Source: CAJXYS01 sp913063035
Lineage (GTDB): Bacteria; Pseudomonadota; Alphaproteobacteria; Rhodobacterales; Rhodobacteraceae
Length of the DNA: 64,000 nt
Assembly: GCF_050586465.1 (NCBI RefSeq)
Contig: NZ_JBOCEG010000009.1
Span: 97,061 to 161,060 of the forward strand
Direction of reading: 5' to 3'
A program made the translations under genes and the position numbers. A model generated the notes under the pieces. It was given only the letters and a program-made list of their open reading frames with translations, did not search any database and was not told the DNA's origin. Shown in pieces: positions 17,871 through 25,327 of the stretch (position 1 is the first letter of the stretch; every line of letters begins with the position of its first letter).

Positions 17871-17903
17871 AAAAAATGCCCCGCCTGTCGGACAGGCGGG
17901 GCA
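17870..17903 (-). terminator. Rho-independent terminator of ccrM
   Basis: TGCCCCGCCTGTC at 17877-17889 and its exact complement GACAGGCGGGGCA at 17891-17903 form a perfect 13-bp stem around a single base, so an effective loop of about five bases. On the - strand the stem is followed directly by a T run (A run 17870-17876 on +). It lies 49 bp past the ccrM stop. The alkB stop codon is embedded at the edge of the run. Confidence 0.9.
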
Positions 17904-17951
17904 GTCGGGTGCCAGTCAGGCCACAGGCACCGGCGGTATTCGTGTCGGGGA

Positions 17952-19070
17952 TCAGCCCGCGGGCTTGTCGGCCATCTCGGCGCGGATCTGCTGGCGCAGC
18001 ACGTCGATCGGCACGGTCTTGCCGTCGCGGCGGAAACACCAGTAGGTCCAGCCGTTGCAGCTTGGCGCGCCCTCGAGCGCGGCGCCGACCTGGTGGATCG
18101 AGCCCTTGATGTCATCTGCCACGAGGGTGCCGTCGGCCCGCACCTTCGCGGCGCGCTTGCCGTTCATGCTGGTCAGCACCTCGCCGGGGCGCAGCATGCC
18201 GCGCTCGACCAGCTGGCCGAAGGGCACGCGCGGCTCGGCCCGCTTCGAGGTGGTGACCTCGACATAGGCGCTGTCGTATTTCCGCGCGGCGTCGATGCGC
18301 CTGGCGGCGACCTTGCGATAGGCGTCCTCGCGTTCGATGCCGATGAAGTCCCGGCCGAGCTTCTTGGCCACGGCCCCGGTCGTGCCCGTGCCGAAGAAGG
18401 GATCCAGCACCACGTCGCCGGGATTGGTCGTGGCGACCAGAACCCGGTGCAGCAGGCTCTCGGGTTTCTGGGTGGGGTGGGCCTTCTCGCCGGCCTCCGT
18501 CTTGAGCCGCTCGTGCCCGTTGCAGATCGGCAGAACCCAGTCCGACCGCATCTGCACGCCCTCGTTCAGGGCCTTCAGCGCCTCGTAGTTGAAGGTGTAT
18601 TTCGAGGCGTCGGACTTGGCCGCCCAGATCATCGTTTCATGGGCGTTGGTCAGACGCTTGCCGCGGAAATTGGGCATCGGGTTCGACTTGCGCCAGACCA
18701 CGTCGTTGAGGATCCAGTAGCCCGTGTCCTGCAGCGCGGCACCGACACGGAAGATGTTGTGGTAGCTGCCGATCACCCAGATCGCGCCGCCCGGCTTCAG
18801 GATCCGCCGCGCGGCGGCAAGCCAGGCGCGCGTGAAATCGTCATATGTCTGGAAGCTGGCGAAACGGTCCCAGGCGTCGTCCACCGCGTCGACGCGGCTG
18901 TTGTCGGGGCGGTGCAGCTCGCCGCGCAGCTGCAGGTTATAGGGCGGATCGGCGAAGATCAGGTCGACGGACTCTTCCGGCAGACCCTGCATGATCTCGA
19001 TGCAGTCGCCGGCCAATATTTCGTTCCGCGGGAGCGCGGCCGCCCCCGTATTCTGTTCGCGTATCGCCAT
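17952..19070 (-). CDS. ccrM: CcrM-type DNA adenine-N6 methyltransferase (GANTC)
   Basis: 372 aa beta-class methyltransferase: DPPY at residues 41-44 precedes the AdoMet motif FGTGTTG at 226-232. A RAMA domain occupies about residues 270-360 (VERGMLRPGEVLTSMNGKRA and PSCNGWTYW). This architecture is that of the Caulobacter cell-cycle enzyme CcrM, which methylates GANTC late in the cycle. The ATG at 19070 is chosen because AAGGGG lies seven bases upstream; a TTG at 19112 is less likely. The 5' region carries a cluster of GANTC sites. rnhB lies 83 bp upstream on the same strand. Confidence 0.93.
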   Translation of the reverse strand: MAIREQNTGAAALPRNEILAGDCIEIMQGLPEESVDLIFADPPYNLQLRGELHRPDNSRVDAVDDAWDRFASFQTYDDFTRAWLAAARRILKPGGAIWVIGSYHNIFRVGAALQDTGYWILNDVVWRKSNPMPNFRGKRLTNAHETMIWAAKSDASKYTFNYEALKALNEGVQMRSDWVLPICNGHERLKTEAGEKAHPTQKPESLLHRVLVATTNPGDVVLDPFFGTGTTGAVAKKLGRDFIGIEREDAYRKVAARRIDAARKYDSAYVEVTTSKRAEPRVPFGQLVERGMLRPGEVLTSMNGKRAAKVRADGTLVADDIKGSIHQVGAALEGAPSCNGWTYWCFRRDGKTVPIDVLRQQIRAEMADKPAG

Positions 19071-19116
19071 CTCTGCCCCTTCGTCCGCATCCGCGGTTCT
19101 TGTTGTGGACAAAGAT

Positions 19117-19155
19117 GAGTCAAAGCCGATTCGCGGTCAATTTCTTTTTTGAATC
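19117..19155. promoter_or_regulatory. Cluster of three GANTC methylation sites ahead of ccrM
   Basis: GAGTC at 19117-19121, GATTC at 19128-19132 and GAATC at 19151-19155 all match GANTC on both strands, within 39 bp and 47-85 bp upstream of the ccrM ATG. A -35-like TTGACC (- strand, 19140-19135) lies among them. GANTC sites in the ccrM leader are known to affect its transcription in Caulobacter, so self-regulation by methylation state is a reasonable inference. Confidence 0.6.
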
Positions 19156-19786
19156 AAGGGGTTACAATTTTGCCTTGATACAATATATTGTATACCGGCT
19201 TGAACGAACGCCTATGGTGTGGGGTCGCCCCTAGACGTTGAAGCGCCTCGAGATGCTGGCGGGAGCCGTAGCCGGCATTGGTCTCCCAGCCGTAGCCGGG
19301 AAACTGTTGCGCCAAATCCACCATGATCCGGTCGCGGGCCGTCTTGGCCACGATCGACGCCGCCGCGATGGAAAAACAGAGGCTGTCGCCCCTGATCACC
19401 GCCTCGGCCGGGCAGGGCAGCGCATCGGGCACGCGGTTGCCGTCGATCAGCAGGTGATCGGCCGCCCGCGGCAGGGCGGCCACCGCCCGCCGCATCGCGA
19501 GATGCGCGGCCTGCAGGATGTTGAGCCGGTCGATTTCCGCGACGCTGGCATGGGCGACGGCGATTTCGGCGCAGTCGGCCAGCAGCGCGGCCAGTTCCGC
19601 ACGCCGCCCCGGCCGGAGCAGCTTGGAATCCTTCAGCCCGTCCGGCACGCAGGCGGGATCGAGGATGACCGCCGCCGCGGTGACCGGCCCGGCCAGCGGG
19701 CCGCGCCCGACCTCGTCCACGCCGGCAACGCGCAGGCAGCCGCGCTGTCGCGCGGCCGCTTCGAAACTGTCGTCGGGCCCGTCCAT
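19154..19786 (-). CDS. rnhB: Ribonuclease HII
   Basis: 210 aa. RNase HII cuts the RNA of RNA:DNA hybrids and starts ribonucleotide excision repair. DEVGRGPLAGPV near residue 24 holds the first catalytic acids, DSKLL near residue 52 and LIDGN near residue 112 follow, and ASIVAKTARD carries the conserved Lys region. The start MDGPDDSFEAA fits the family length; an upstream TTG at 19822 would add 12 residues with no better support. The 3' end is far more AT-rich than the rest and contains a 16-bp palindrome and part of the GANTC cluster. Confidence 0.93.
   Translation of the reverse strand: MDGPDDSFEAAARQRGCLRVAGVDEVGRGPLAGPVTAAAVILDPACVPDGLKDSKLLRPGRRAELAALLADCAEIAVAHASVAEIDRLNILQAAHLAMRRAVAALPRAADHLLIDGNRVPDALPCPAEAVIRGDSLCFSIAAASIVAKTARDRIMVDLAQQFPGYGWETNAGYGSRQHLEALQRLGATPHHRRSFKPVYNILYQGKIVTP
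19178..19193. promoter_or_regulatory. Perfect 16-bp palindrome in the 3' end of rnhB
   Basis: ATACAATATATTGTAT is its own exact reverse complement. It lies inside the last codons of rnhB and about 108 bp upstream of the ccrM ATG, in an AT-rich island (about 19141-19195) unlike the GC-rich surroundings. It could be an operator or promoter element for ccrM. Coding constraint alone does not explain its symmetry. No binding protein is assigned. Confidence 0.45.
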
Positions 19787-19862
19787 GCCCGAGAGAGTCC
19801 CCGACCCGCCCCCGGTGTGCAAGGCGAAACGGGCCGCCCGCGCGCCGGGCGCGGCCGGCGGC

Positions 19863-20306
19863 TCAGAAGCCGTGACGCCGCAGGCAGCGCTGGGCGTAGT
19901 AGGATTCCCAGCCGTGGCGGGTCCAGCGCTTGCGCTGGCAGGTACGGGGATAGCGGTCCGCGTGGCGGTCGCGGCCGCGGTAGCCGGCGCGGTCCCGGTG
20001 GCGATCCTGGCGCTTCAGGCACTTGCGGTCATAATAGCTGACCCATTCGCCGTGACGGCGGATCTGGCGCAGGCACTGGCGATCGCCGCCCCCGTGATGC
20101 CTGGCCTTCCGGGCGGGCTTCTTGGCCTTGTCCCGGCGGTCGTCCTTGGCCTGCTCGATGGCCTTGCCGATGATGAAGATGGTCGCAACCCCGGCGAGCG
20201 CCTTGGCGATGTCCTCGCCGTCGGCACGCGCCGGTGCCGCCGTCGCGGTCAGCCCGGCCAGCGCCACGGCGCCCGCGGCCAGTGCAAGTGTGATCTGTCT
20301 GAGCAT
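19863..20306 (-). CDS. Small basic secreted protein with a duplicated Cys/WxSYY motif
   Basis: 147 aa, no recognised family. A signal peptide (MLRQITLALAAGAVALAGL, cleavage near APARA) is followed by a hydrophobic segment, a Lys/Arg stretch and two copies of one motif. The first reads CLRQIRRHGEWVSYYDRKCL and the second CQRKRWTRHGWESYYAQRCL. Each has paired cysteines 18 residues apart, so two small disulfide loops are likely in the periplasm. An Arg/His/Asp-rich linker joins them. AGGAAAGGA precedes the ATG. Function unknown. Confidence 0.7.
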   Translation of the reverse strand: MLRQITLALAAGAVALAGLTATAAPARADGEDIAKALAGVATIFIIGKAIEQAKDDRRDKAKKPARKARHHGGGDRQCLRQIRRHGEWVSYYDRKCLKRQDRHRDRAGYRGRDRHADRYPRTCQRKRWTRHGWESYYAQRCLRRHGF

Positions 20307-20389
20307 GGTTTCGATCCTTTCCTGTGACGGCGCGCCCCGCGGCGCGACATGTCGATGGACCGAGGCTGGGCCGGGTCGCGGAAGACAGG

Positions 20390-20443
20390 CAATATCACCG
20401 CGCTGCTATCGGATAGCGACGGTGCAAGGAGGCGGTGATATTG
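20390..20443. repeat. Inverted repeat with inner hairpin and Shine-Dalgarno in the loop
   Basis: CAATATCACCG at 20390-20400 and its exact complement CGGTGATATTG at 20433-20443 form an 11-bp stem. The 32-base loop holds a second hairpin, GCTATC/GATAGC at 20405-20417, and a strong Shine-Dalgarno AAGGAGG at 20426-20432. It lies between the divergent genes at 20306 and 20476, so it could be an operator in DNA or a structured leader in RNA. Confidence 0.55.
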
Positions 20444-20479
20444 AATAACCGCGCCGCAAACGGCACTCTCGCGGCATGA
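20441..20479 (+). CDS. Possible 12-codon leader peptide
   Basis: A TTG at 20441, eight bases after AAGGAGG, opens a frame reading MNNRAANGTLAA and stopping at TGA 20477-20479. That stop overlaps the ATG of the next gene as ATGA, so ribosomes finishing here could re-start on it. The following gene has no Shine-Dalgarno of its own. The TTG lies in the right arm of the inverted repeat. Very short frames arise by chance; the support is the SD spacing and the overlap. Confidence 0.35.
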   Translation: MNNRAANGTLAA

Positions 20480-20772
20480 ACGCAGGTCTTCTCCGCAGTC
20501 TTGCCCTTGTCGGGCTGATCCTGGCGCCGCTGCCGGCGGCGGCCGATTGCTATGCCGACTACAAGGCCAAGAAGGACGATCCGCTCCGGCTTCATTACGG
20601 GGTGATCGCCCTGCCCGACGCGGCCTGCGCCGACCGTGCGGCCGCGGCCGAGGCGGTGGCGGGCCGGATCGCGGGCGACGGCTGGACGCTGCTGTCGGTG
20701 GTTTCCCTCTTCGGCGAGGAGGGGCTCGCCGAGCGCCGCGCGGAAGCCGGCGGGAACTTCCTCAGGTACTAG
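20476..20772 (+). CDS. Conserved small exported protein
   Basis: 98 aa. A signal peptide (MNAGLLRSLALVGLILAPLP, cleaved near AAA/D) is followed by the segment DCYADYKAKKDDPLRLHYGV. The mature chain ends in EAGGNFLRY. I recognise this as a small hypothetical family of Rhodobacteraceae but know no function. There are two cysteines in the mature protein, so one disulfide is possible. No ribosome binding site is found just before the ATG; the nearest, AAGGAGG, serves a 12-codon upstream frame that overlaps this start. Confidence 0.7.
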   Translation: MNAGLLRSLALVGLILAPLPAAADCYADYKAKKDDPLRLHYGVIALPDAACADRAAAAEAVAGRIAGDGWTLLSVVSLFGEEGLAERRAEAGGNFLRY

Positions 20773-20806
20773 GCCGGAGCGCGCATCCTTGACGCGCCTT
20801 CCGGCC
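20772..20806 (+). other. Stem-loop between the small exported gene and the winged-helix gene
   Basis: GGCCGGA at 20772-20778 and TCCGGCC at 20800-20806 pair exactly, with further GCGCG/CGCGC pairing inside after a one-base bulge. The stem begins at the stop codon of the upstream gene. No T run follows, so it may be a processing or attenuating structure rather than a terminator. Confidence 0.4.
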
Positions 20807-20838
20807 GCGGGGAGAAGGAACAGAGGAGGAGCCGCCGC

Positions 20839-21546
20839 GTGAGCATGCCGGAAAACCAGCCCAGACGTTCCCGCCCGCAGGCGGGCAGCCGGCTGGTTCT
20901 GGCCGGGATCGCGGCCATCGTCGCCATTCTCGGCCTGGCGGCGCTGGCGCTCTTCCTGAACCTGCCCGATGCGAATGCGTTCAACGCCCGGGTCGAACGG
21001 CTCTTCGTCGAGAATGCCGACCTGACCTCCAATGCCGAGATCAAGCTTCTCGAGATCCTCGCGCAATCGGGCACCGCGTTTTCCGACACCCTGGCCAGCT
21101 ACCGTTTCGTGATCTTCGTGCTGCTGGTCTTCGCCACCGCCCTGCTCGTGGCGGCGCTGGTGTTCCTGGTGACCATCATCGGGCTGAACCGCCGCATGTC
21201 CGAGATCGAGCGCGCGGGCATCCAGATCAACAGCCTGCTGGTCAGCCGCGACGAGCGGAAGGTCTATCTCAACAACATGGAATTCGACCTGACCGGCGCC
21301 AATTGCGAGACGCTGGCCGTGCTCTGCGAGGCGCGCATGGACGACGACGTTCTCTCGGGCGCCGAGATCGAGGCGATGATCTCGGGCCGCACCGCCGAGG
21401 ATTGCGAGGAAGCGTCCGGCGCGACCCGGATCAAGCGGCTCCGCGACCAGCTGGGCAACCAGATCGTGACGGAGCTGCTGATCCGCCACATCAGCCGAAA
21501 GGGTTACATGCTGGCGATCGAGAAGGACGTCATCCGCATGCTCTGA
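20839..21546 (+). CDS. Membrane-anchored winged-helix (OmpR/PhoB-like DNA-binding fold) protein
   Basis: 235 aa. Two membrane helices (about 18-41 and 88-115) flank an acidic periplasmic stretch of roughly 45 residues. The C-terminal 95 residues then look like an OmpR/PhoB winged helix: strands at VYLNNMEFDL, a recognition-helix segment ATRIKRLRDQLG and the wing HISRKGYML. This is the reverse order of ToxR/CadC, where the DNA-binding domain is N-terminal. There is no receiver domain. The GTG start follows GAGGAGG by nine bases; an ATG two codons on is possible. It ends eight bases before tRNA-Arg on the opposite strand. Likely a membrane-tethered regulator; ligand unknown. Confidence 0.75.
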   Translation: MSMPENQPRRSRPQAGSRLVLAGIAAIVAILGLAALALFLNLPDANAFNARVERLFVENADLTSNAEIKLLEILAQSGTAFSDTLASYRFVIFVLLVFATALLVAALVFLVTIIGLNRRMSEIERAGIQINSLLVSRDERKVYLNNMEFDLTGANCETLAVLCEARMDDDVLSGAEIEAMISGRTAEDCEEASGATRIKRLRDQLGNQIVTELLIRHISRKGYMLAIEKDVIRML

Positions 21547-21554
21547 CGGGGCTC

Positions 21555-21630
21555 TGGCGACCCCGGGAGGATTCGAACCTCCGACCTACCGCTTAGGAGG
21601 CGGTTGCTCTATCCACTGAGCTACGGGGCC
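21555..21630 (-). tRNA. tRNA-Arg (anticodon CCT)
   Basis: 76 nt including an encoded CCA. The acceptor GGCCCCG pairs with CGGGGTC, including one G-U pair. The anticodon stem ACCGC/GCGGT encloses the loop CTCCTAA, giving anticodon CCT, which reads AGG. The T-loop GGTTCGAATCC is intact. It is a single tRNA gene between the winged-helix gene and the LacI regulator. Confidence 0.95.
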
Positions 21631-21776
21631 ACGCGCCTCTTTCATGCGGGTTTTGACCCGGTTTCGCAAGATGTCGAGCGGTCGGAAAGAGTTGGGGGGA
21701 GCGAAATTGGCCCACCGCTCCCCCCGGTATTCCAGGAACGTCAGTAAGAGAGCTTGCAGGACGCCCGGAATGCTTT

Positions 21777-21837
21777 TGTTAGCGCAAACAATAGCGGCCG
21801 TCCGGGGCATATACAAGGGTTTCTTTTACCGCTAACA
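21777..21837 (+). promoter_or_regulatory. Two LacI/GntR-like operator sites upstream of the LacI-family gene
   Basis: TGTTAGCGCAAACA at 21777-21790 is a 14-bp palindrome with one mismatch between half-sites. TTTTACCGCTAACA at 21824-21837 has the half-site GCTAACA intact and the other at 5 of 7. Both match the CG-centred pattern used by LacI-family repressors (TGTTAGC-GCTAACA). Their centres are 47 bp apart and the second lies about 30 bp before the TTG start, which suits autoregulation. Confidence 0.5.
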
Positions 21838-21867
21838 CTTGGGGTCAGGGTATCGAAAGGGCCGGGT

Positions 21868-22905
21868 TTGACGGAAGACGGGAAGGTGCATCTGACGCTT
21901 CGCGACGTGTCGGAAGCCTCCGGTGTCAGCGAGATGACGGTATCGCGGGTGCTGCGGAACAAGGGCGACGTGTCCGCCCGCACCCGCGAGAAGGTGCTCG
22001 CCGCCGCGCGCAGCCTGGGCTACGTGCCGAACAAGATCGCGGGCGCGCTGGCCTCGAACAGGGTAAACCTGGTGGGCGTGATCATCCCGTCGCTGTCGAA
22101 CATGGTCTTCCCGGAGGTTCTGACAGGGATCTCCCGGGTGCTGGACGAAACCGTGCTGCAGCCGGTCTTCGGCGCCACGCATTACGCGCCCGAGACCGAG
22201 GAAAAGGTAATCTACGAGATGCTGTCCTGGCGGCCCTCCGGGCTGATCGTGGCCGGGCTCGAGCACAACGACGCGGCGCGCGCGATGATGCGCAACGCGG
22301 CGATCCCGGTGGTGGAGATCATGGATGTGGACGGCGCGGCGGTCGACGCCAATGTCGGCATTTCCCACCACCGCGCGGGTCGCGATATGGCGCGCGAGAT
22401 CACGCGCCGCGGCTATCGCCGGATCGCCTTTCTCGGCAGCAAGATGCCCGACGACCACCGGGCACGGAAGCGGCTCGAAGGGTTCGAGCAGGGCCTGTCC
22501 GAGGCCGGTCTCGCCCTTGCCGCGACGGAATTCTACTCGGGGGGATCCAGCCTTCGGAAGGGCCGCGAAATGGCGGCTGCCGCGCTGGCCCGCGAGCCGG
22601 ATCTCGACTTTCTCTACTTCTCGAACGACCTGATCGGCGCCGGGGGGCTGTTGCATTGCCTCGAGGCCGGGATCGACGTGCCGAACCGGGTCGGCCTGGC
22701 CGGGTTCAACGGGGTCGACCTGCTGGACGGCCTGCCGATGCACCTGACGACCATGGACGCCTGCCGCATGGAGATCGGCGTCAAGGCCGCCGAGATCGTC
22801 GCGGGCCGCGCGCTGGACGGGCGGACCGACCTGCCGGCCCGCATCGAGCTGGACCCGAAGCTGATCCGCGGCGAGACCCTGCGCCCCGCACCGGATCGGG
22901 CTTGA
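21868..22905 (+). CDS. LacI family transcriptional regulator (GntR-like)
   Basis: 345 aa. The N-terminal LacI helix-turn-helix (TLRDVSEASGVSEMTVSRVL) and hinge (YVPNKIAGALASNRVNLVGV) are followed by a periplasmic-binding-protein-like ligand domain. The closest pattern in memory is the gluconate-type GntR subgroup, but no gluconate genes are near. TTG at 21868 is taken as the start because it is the first codon that leaves the family N terminus intact and GAAAGGG lies upstream. The gene downstream, a GT39 transferase, follows after 72 bp; co-regulation is not shown. Confidence 0.85.
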   Translation: MTEDGKVHLTLRDVSEASGVSEMTVSRVLRNKGDVSARTREKVLAAARSLGYVPNKIAGALASNRVNLVGVIIPSLSNMVFPEVLTGISRVLDETVLQPVFGATHYAPETEEKVIYEMLSWRPSGLIVAGLEHNDAARAMMRNAAIPVVEIMDVDGAAVDANVGISHHRAGRDMAREITRRGYRRIAFLGSKMPDDHRARKRLEGFEQGLSEAGLALAATEFYSGGSSLRKGREMAAAALAREPDLDFLYFSNDLIGAGGLLHCLEAGIDVPNRVGLAGFNGVDLLDGLPMHLTTMDACRMEIGVKAAEIVAGRALDGRTDLPARIELDPKLIRGETLRPAPDRA

Positions 22906-22977
22906 TCGCCGCCGCCCGGACGGTGTAGCGGCTTCACGGAGCCCCGCGCCGGGGCGCGACAAGTCAGGACAGTTCCA

Positions 22978-24447
22978 ATGCAGACCGCCCAGGATCGCGA
23001 CAGACGGGCCATCAGCCTCGCCATTCTCGGCGTGCTTGCCATCACCGCGGTCCGGATCGCGCTCCAGGCCCTGAACGCCACCGATCTCTTCGTCGACGAG
23101 TCCCAGTACTGGCTCTGGGGGCAAAGCTTCGATTTCGGCTATTACTCGAAGCCGCCCATGATTGCCTGGGTGATCCGCCTGGCCACCGAGATCGGCGGCA
23201 GCGACGCGCCGTTCTGGGTCCGGGTGCCGGGGCCGGTCTTTCACGCGGCCACCGGGCTCATCCTGATGGCGGTCGCGCGCCGGCTGCATGGCGACCGCGT
23301 GGGCGCGGTCACGGCGCTGGCCTATGTGACCCTGCCCCTGGCGACGGCGGGCAGCCTGGTGATCTCGACGGACACGATGCTGTTCCCGTTCTTCGCCGGC
23401 GCGCTTTTCTTCTGGGTGCGCCTTCTCGACCGGCCCGCGGCCCGCGACGCGGTGCTGGGCGGGCTTTGCCTCGGGCTTGGCTTCCTGTCGAAATACGCCG
23501 CGATCTACTTCCTCATCTCCGCCGCGCTCGCGGCGGCGCTGCACCGCGAGTGGCGGCCGGGATGGGGCATGGCCGCGCTCTTCGGGGCGGGGTTCCTCGT
23601 GGCGGCGGCGCCGAACCTGATCTGGAACATCGCCACGGGGGGCAGCACGGTCTCGCATACGCTCGACAATGCCGACTGGGTGCGCGACCCGGCGGAACGG
23701 GCCGGGCTGAACCTGCCGGGGCTGGCGGAGTTCGTTGCGGCGCAGTTCCTCTTCTTCGGCCCGGTCGTCATGGGCGCGCTGCTCTGGTCGGCATGGCGCT
23801 GGGGGCGCGGACGCGCCGGCCGCTGGGAGGCGCTGATGCTGGTCTTCGCGCTGCCGGTCATCCTGATCATCTGCGGACAGGCGCTGATTTCGCGGGCCTA
23901 TGCGAACTGGGCGGCGGTGGCATATCTGGGCGGCACGCTCGCGGTCGTGCCGCTGCTCTGGCACCGGGCGCGGCGCTGGCTGTGGGTGTCCTTCGCGGTG
24001 CACGGGCTGATCGCCCTGGCGCTGCCGCTGGCCAGCATCACCGCCGACCGGCTGAGCCTCGATGGTGAGAACCTGCTTCTGGCACGGGTGCTGGGCCGCG
24101 CGGCGCTGAGCGAGCGGATCATCGACACGGCGCGGGCGCAGGGCGCGGACACGGTGGTCGCGACCCACCGCGACGTGCTGGCCGATCTTTTCCATACCGG
24201 GCGGGAGAGCGGCCTGACGTTCCGCGCCATCGACCTGCCCGGTCCGGCGCGGCACCACTACGAGATGAGCTACCCCTATACCGGGGCCGAGAGCGGTCCG
24301 GTGCTGCTGGCAACCTTCGGCGAGAGGCCGCCCGGCTGCCCGTCGGCCCTGGCCGGGCGCTGGACCGTCGAGACCGGCGCCTATGCCGGGCGCATGGTGA
24401 GCCTTTACACCGTCGCGCCGAATTGTGCGGACCTGCTGCCGCGGTAG
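22978..24447 (+). CDS. GT39/ArnT-like membrane glycosyltransferase
   Basis: 489 aa with about 10-12 membrane helices. The first periplasmic loop carries DLFVDESQYWLWGQ with the acidic pair typical of GT39 (PMT/ArnT) enzymes, and YYSKPPMIAWVIRL follows, the ArnT-like 'GYYSKPP' pattern. Such enzymes transfer a sugar from a polyprenyl-phosphate donor to protein or lipid on the outer face of the inner membrane. The C-terminal soluble part (about 370-489) carries the acceptor-side domain. The donor and acceptor are unknown; lipid A or a glycoprotein is possible. Confidence 0.82.
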   Translation: MQTAQDRDRRAISLAILGVLAITAVRIALQALNATDLFVDESQYWLWGQSFDFGYYSKPPMIAWVIRLATEIGGSDAPFWVRVPGPVFHAATGLILMAVARRLHGDRVGAVTALAYVTLPLATAGSLVISTDTMLFPFFAGALFFWVRLLDRPAARDAVLGGLCLGLGFLSKYAAIYFLISAALAAALHREWRPGWGMAALFGAGFLVAAAPNLIWNIATGGSTVSHTLDNADWVRDPAERAGLNLPGLAEFVAAQFLFFGPVVMGALLWSAWRWGRGRAGRWEALMLVFALPVILIICGQALISRAYANWAAVAYLGGTLAVVPLLWHRARRWLWVSFAVHGLIALALPLASITADRLSLDGENLLLARVLGRAALSERIIDTARAQGADTVVATHRDVLADLFHTGRESGLTFRAIDLPGPARHHYEMSYPYTGAESGPVLLATFGERPPGCPSALAGRWTVETGAYAGRMVSLYTVAPNCADLLPR

Positions 24448-24535
24448 GCCGGGTTTCGGTCTGCCGGGGCGCCAAGTGCGACGGATATGTTGTAGCCTCG
24501 TGCGCGCCGCTCTGTGGTGCGAAACCGGAAGAGAC

Positions 24536-25234
24536 ATGATGAACCGCGACTTTCTCGATCTCGATACGGCGATCACGGCTGCGCTGGGCGATCTCGCCGG
24601 GCTTCGGGCCGTCGATCTGGGCTGCGGCGCAGGCCGCGCGGCCCGCGTGCTCGCGGCCATGGGCGCGGAGGTCACGGGGCTCGACCCGAATGCCGAGGCC
24701 GTCGCGGCGGCCCGTGCGCGGGGCGGTGCCCGCTATCTCGTGGCCCCCGCCGAGGCGACCGGCCTGCCCACGGCCGCCTTCGACCTGGCCTTTTTCGCGG
24801 AGAGCCTGCACCACGCCGACGACCGGGACGCCGCCCTGGCGGAGGCAGCCCGGATCGTCCGCCCGGGCGGCCGGATCGCGGTGCTGGAACCCGAGGCAGG
24901 GGATCCGATCCATGCCGCGGCGTGCCTCGTCGACGACGAGGCGCCGGTCTATGCCGACGCCGCGCGGGCGCTGGCGGCGCTGGTCGCTGCGGGGCGCGCA
25001 TGGCGGGCGGCGCCGCTGCATTATGCCGCCAAGTACCGCGCCGCCGGTCCGCAGGCCCTGCTGGACGACATGCTGGCGGTCGATCCATGCCGGCGGCTCG
25101 ATCCGGCCGACCGGCCCGCCTTCGAGGCCGCGTTTCACGCCGCGTGCCGCAGCGACGCGCAGGGCCACTACCTGCCCTACTGGCAGCGGCTGGACGTGCT
25201 CACGCTGAGGGGGGAGGCACCGCGCCGCGACTGA
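24536..25234 (+). CDS. Class I SAM-dependent methyltransferase
   Basis: 232 aa. The AdoMet-binding motif I is VDLGCGAGRAARVLAAMGAEVTGLDP near residues 25-48. The acidic post-I residue and the motif IV region (FDLAFFAESLHHADD) fit the UbiG/UbiE-like methyltransferase-11 family. The C-terminal 90 residues are specific to this gene and Ala-rich. Two adjacent ATG codons (24536, 24539) follow GGAAGAG. The substrate cannot be told. It lies between GT39 and the glucosylglycerate genes with 88- and 93-bp gaps, so it may be transcribed with either. Confidence 0.8.
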   Translation: MMNRDFLDLDTAITAALGDLAGLRAVDLGCGAGRAARVLAAMGAEVTGLDPNAEAVAAARARGGARYLVAPAEATGLPTAAFDLAFFAESLHHADDRDAALAEAARIVRPGGRIAVLEPEAGDPIHAAACLVDDEAPVYADAARALAALVAAGRAWRAAPLHYAAKYRAAGPQALLDDMLAVDPCRRLDPADRPAFEAAFHAACRSDAQGHYLPYWQRLDVLTLRGEAPRRD

Positions 25235-25327
25235 GCGCCCGGCGCGGCATCGCGGCGAGATGCCACAACCGCGCCCGGGACGCTGTCGGGTGTCGCCTAG
25301 GCGGCAATTGTCGGCTACCTTTCCTGC

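Noticed and set aside
21832..24675. Open frame of about 950 codons on the - strand
   Set aside because: It covers the LacI and GT39 genes in antisense; the translation is Arg/Pro/Gln-rich low-complexity sequence without recognisable domains.
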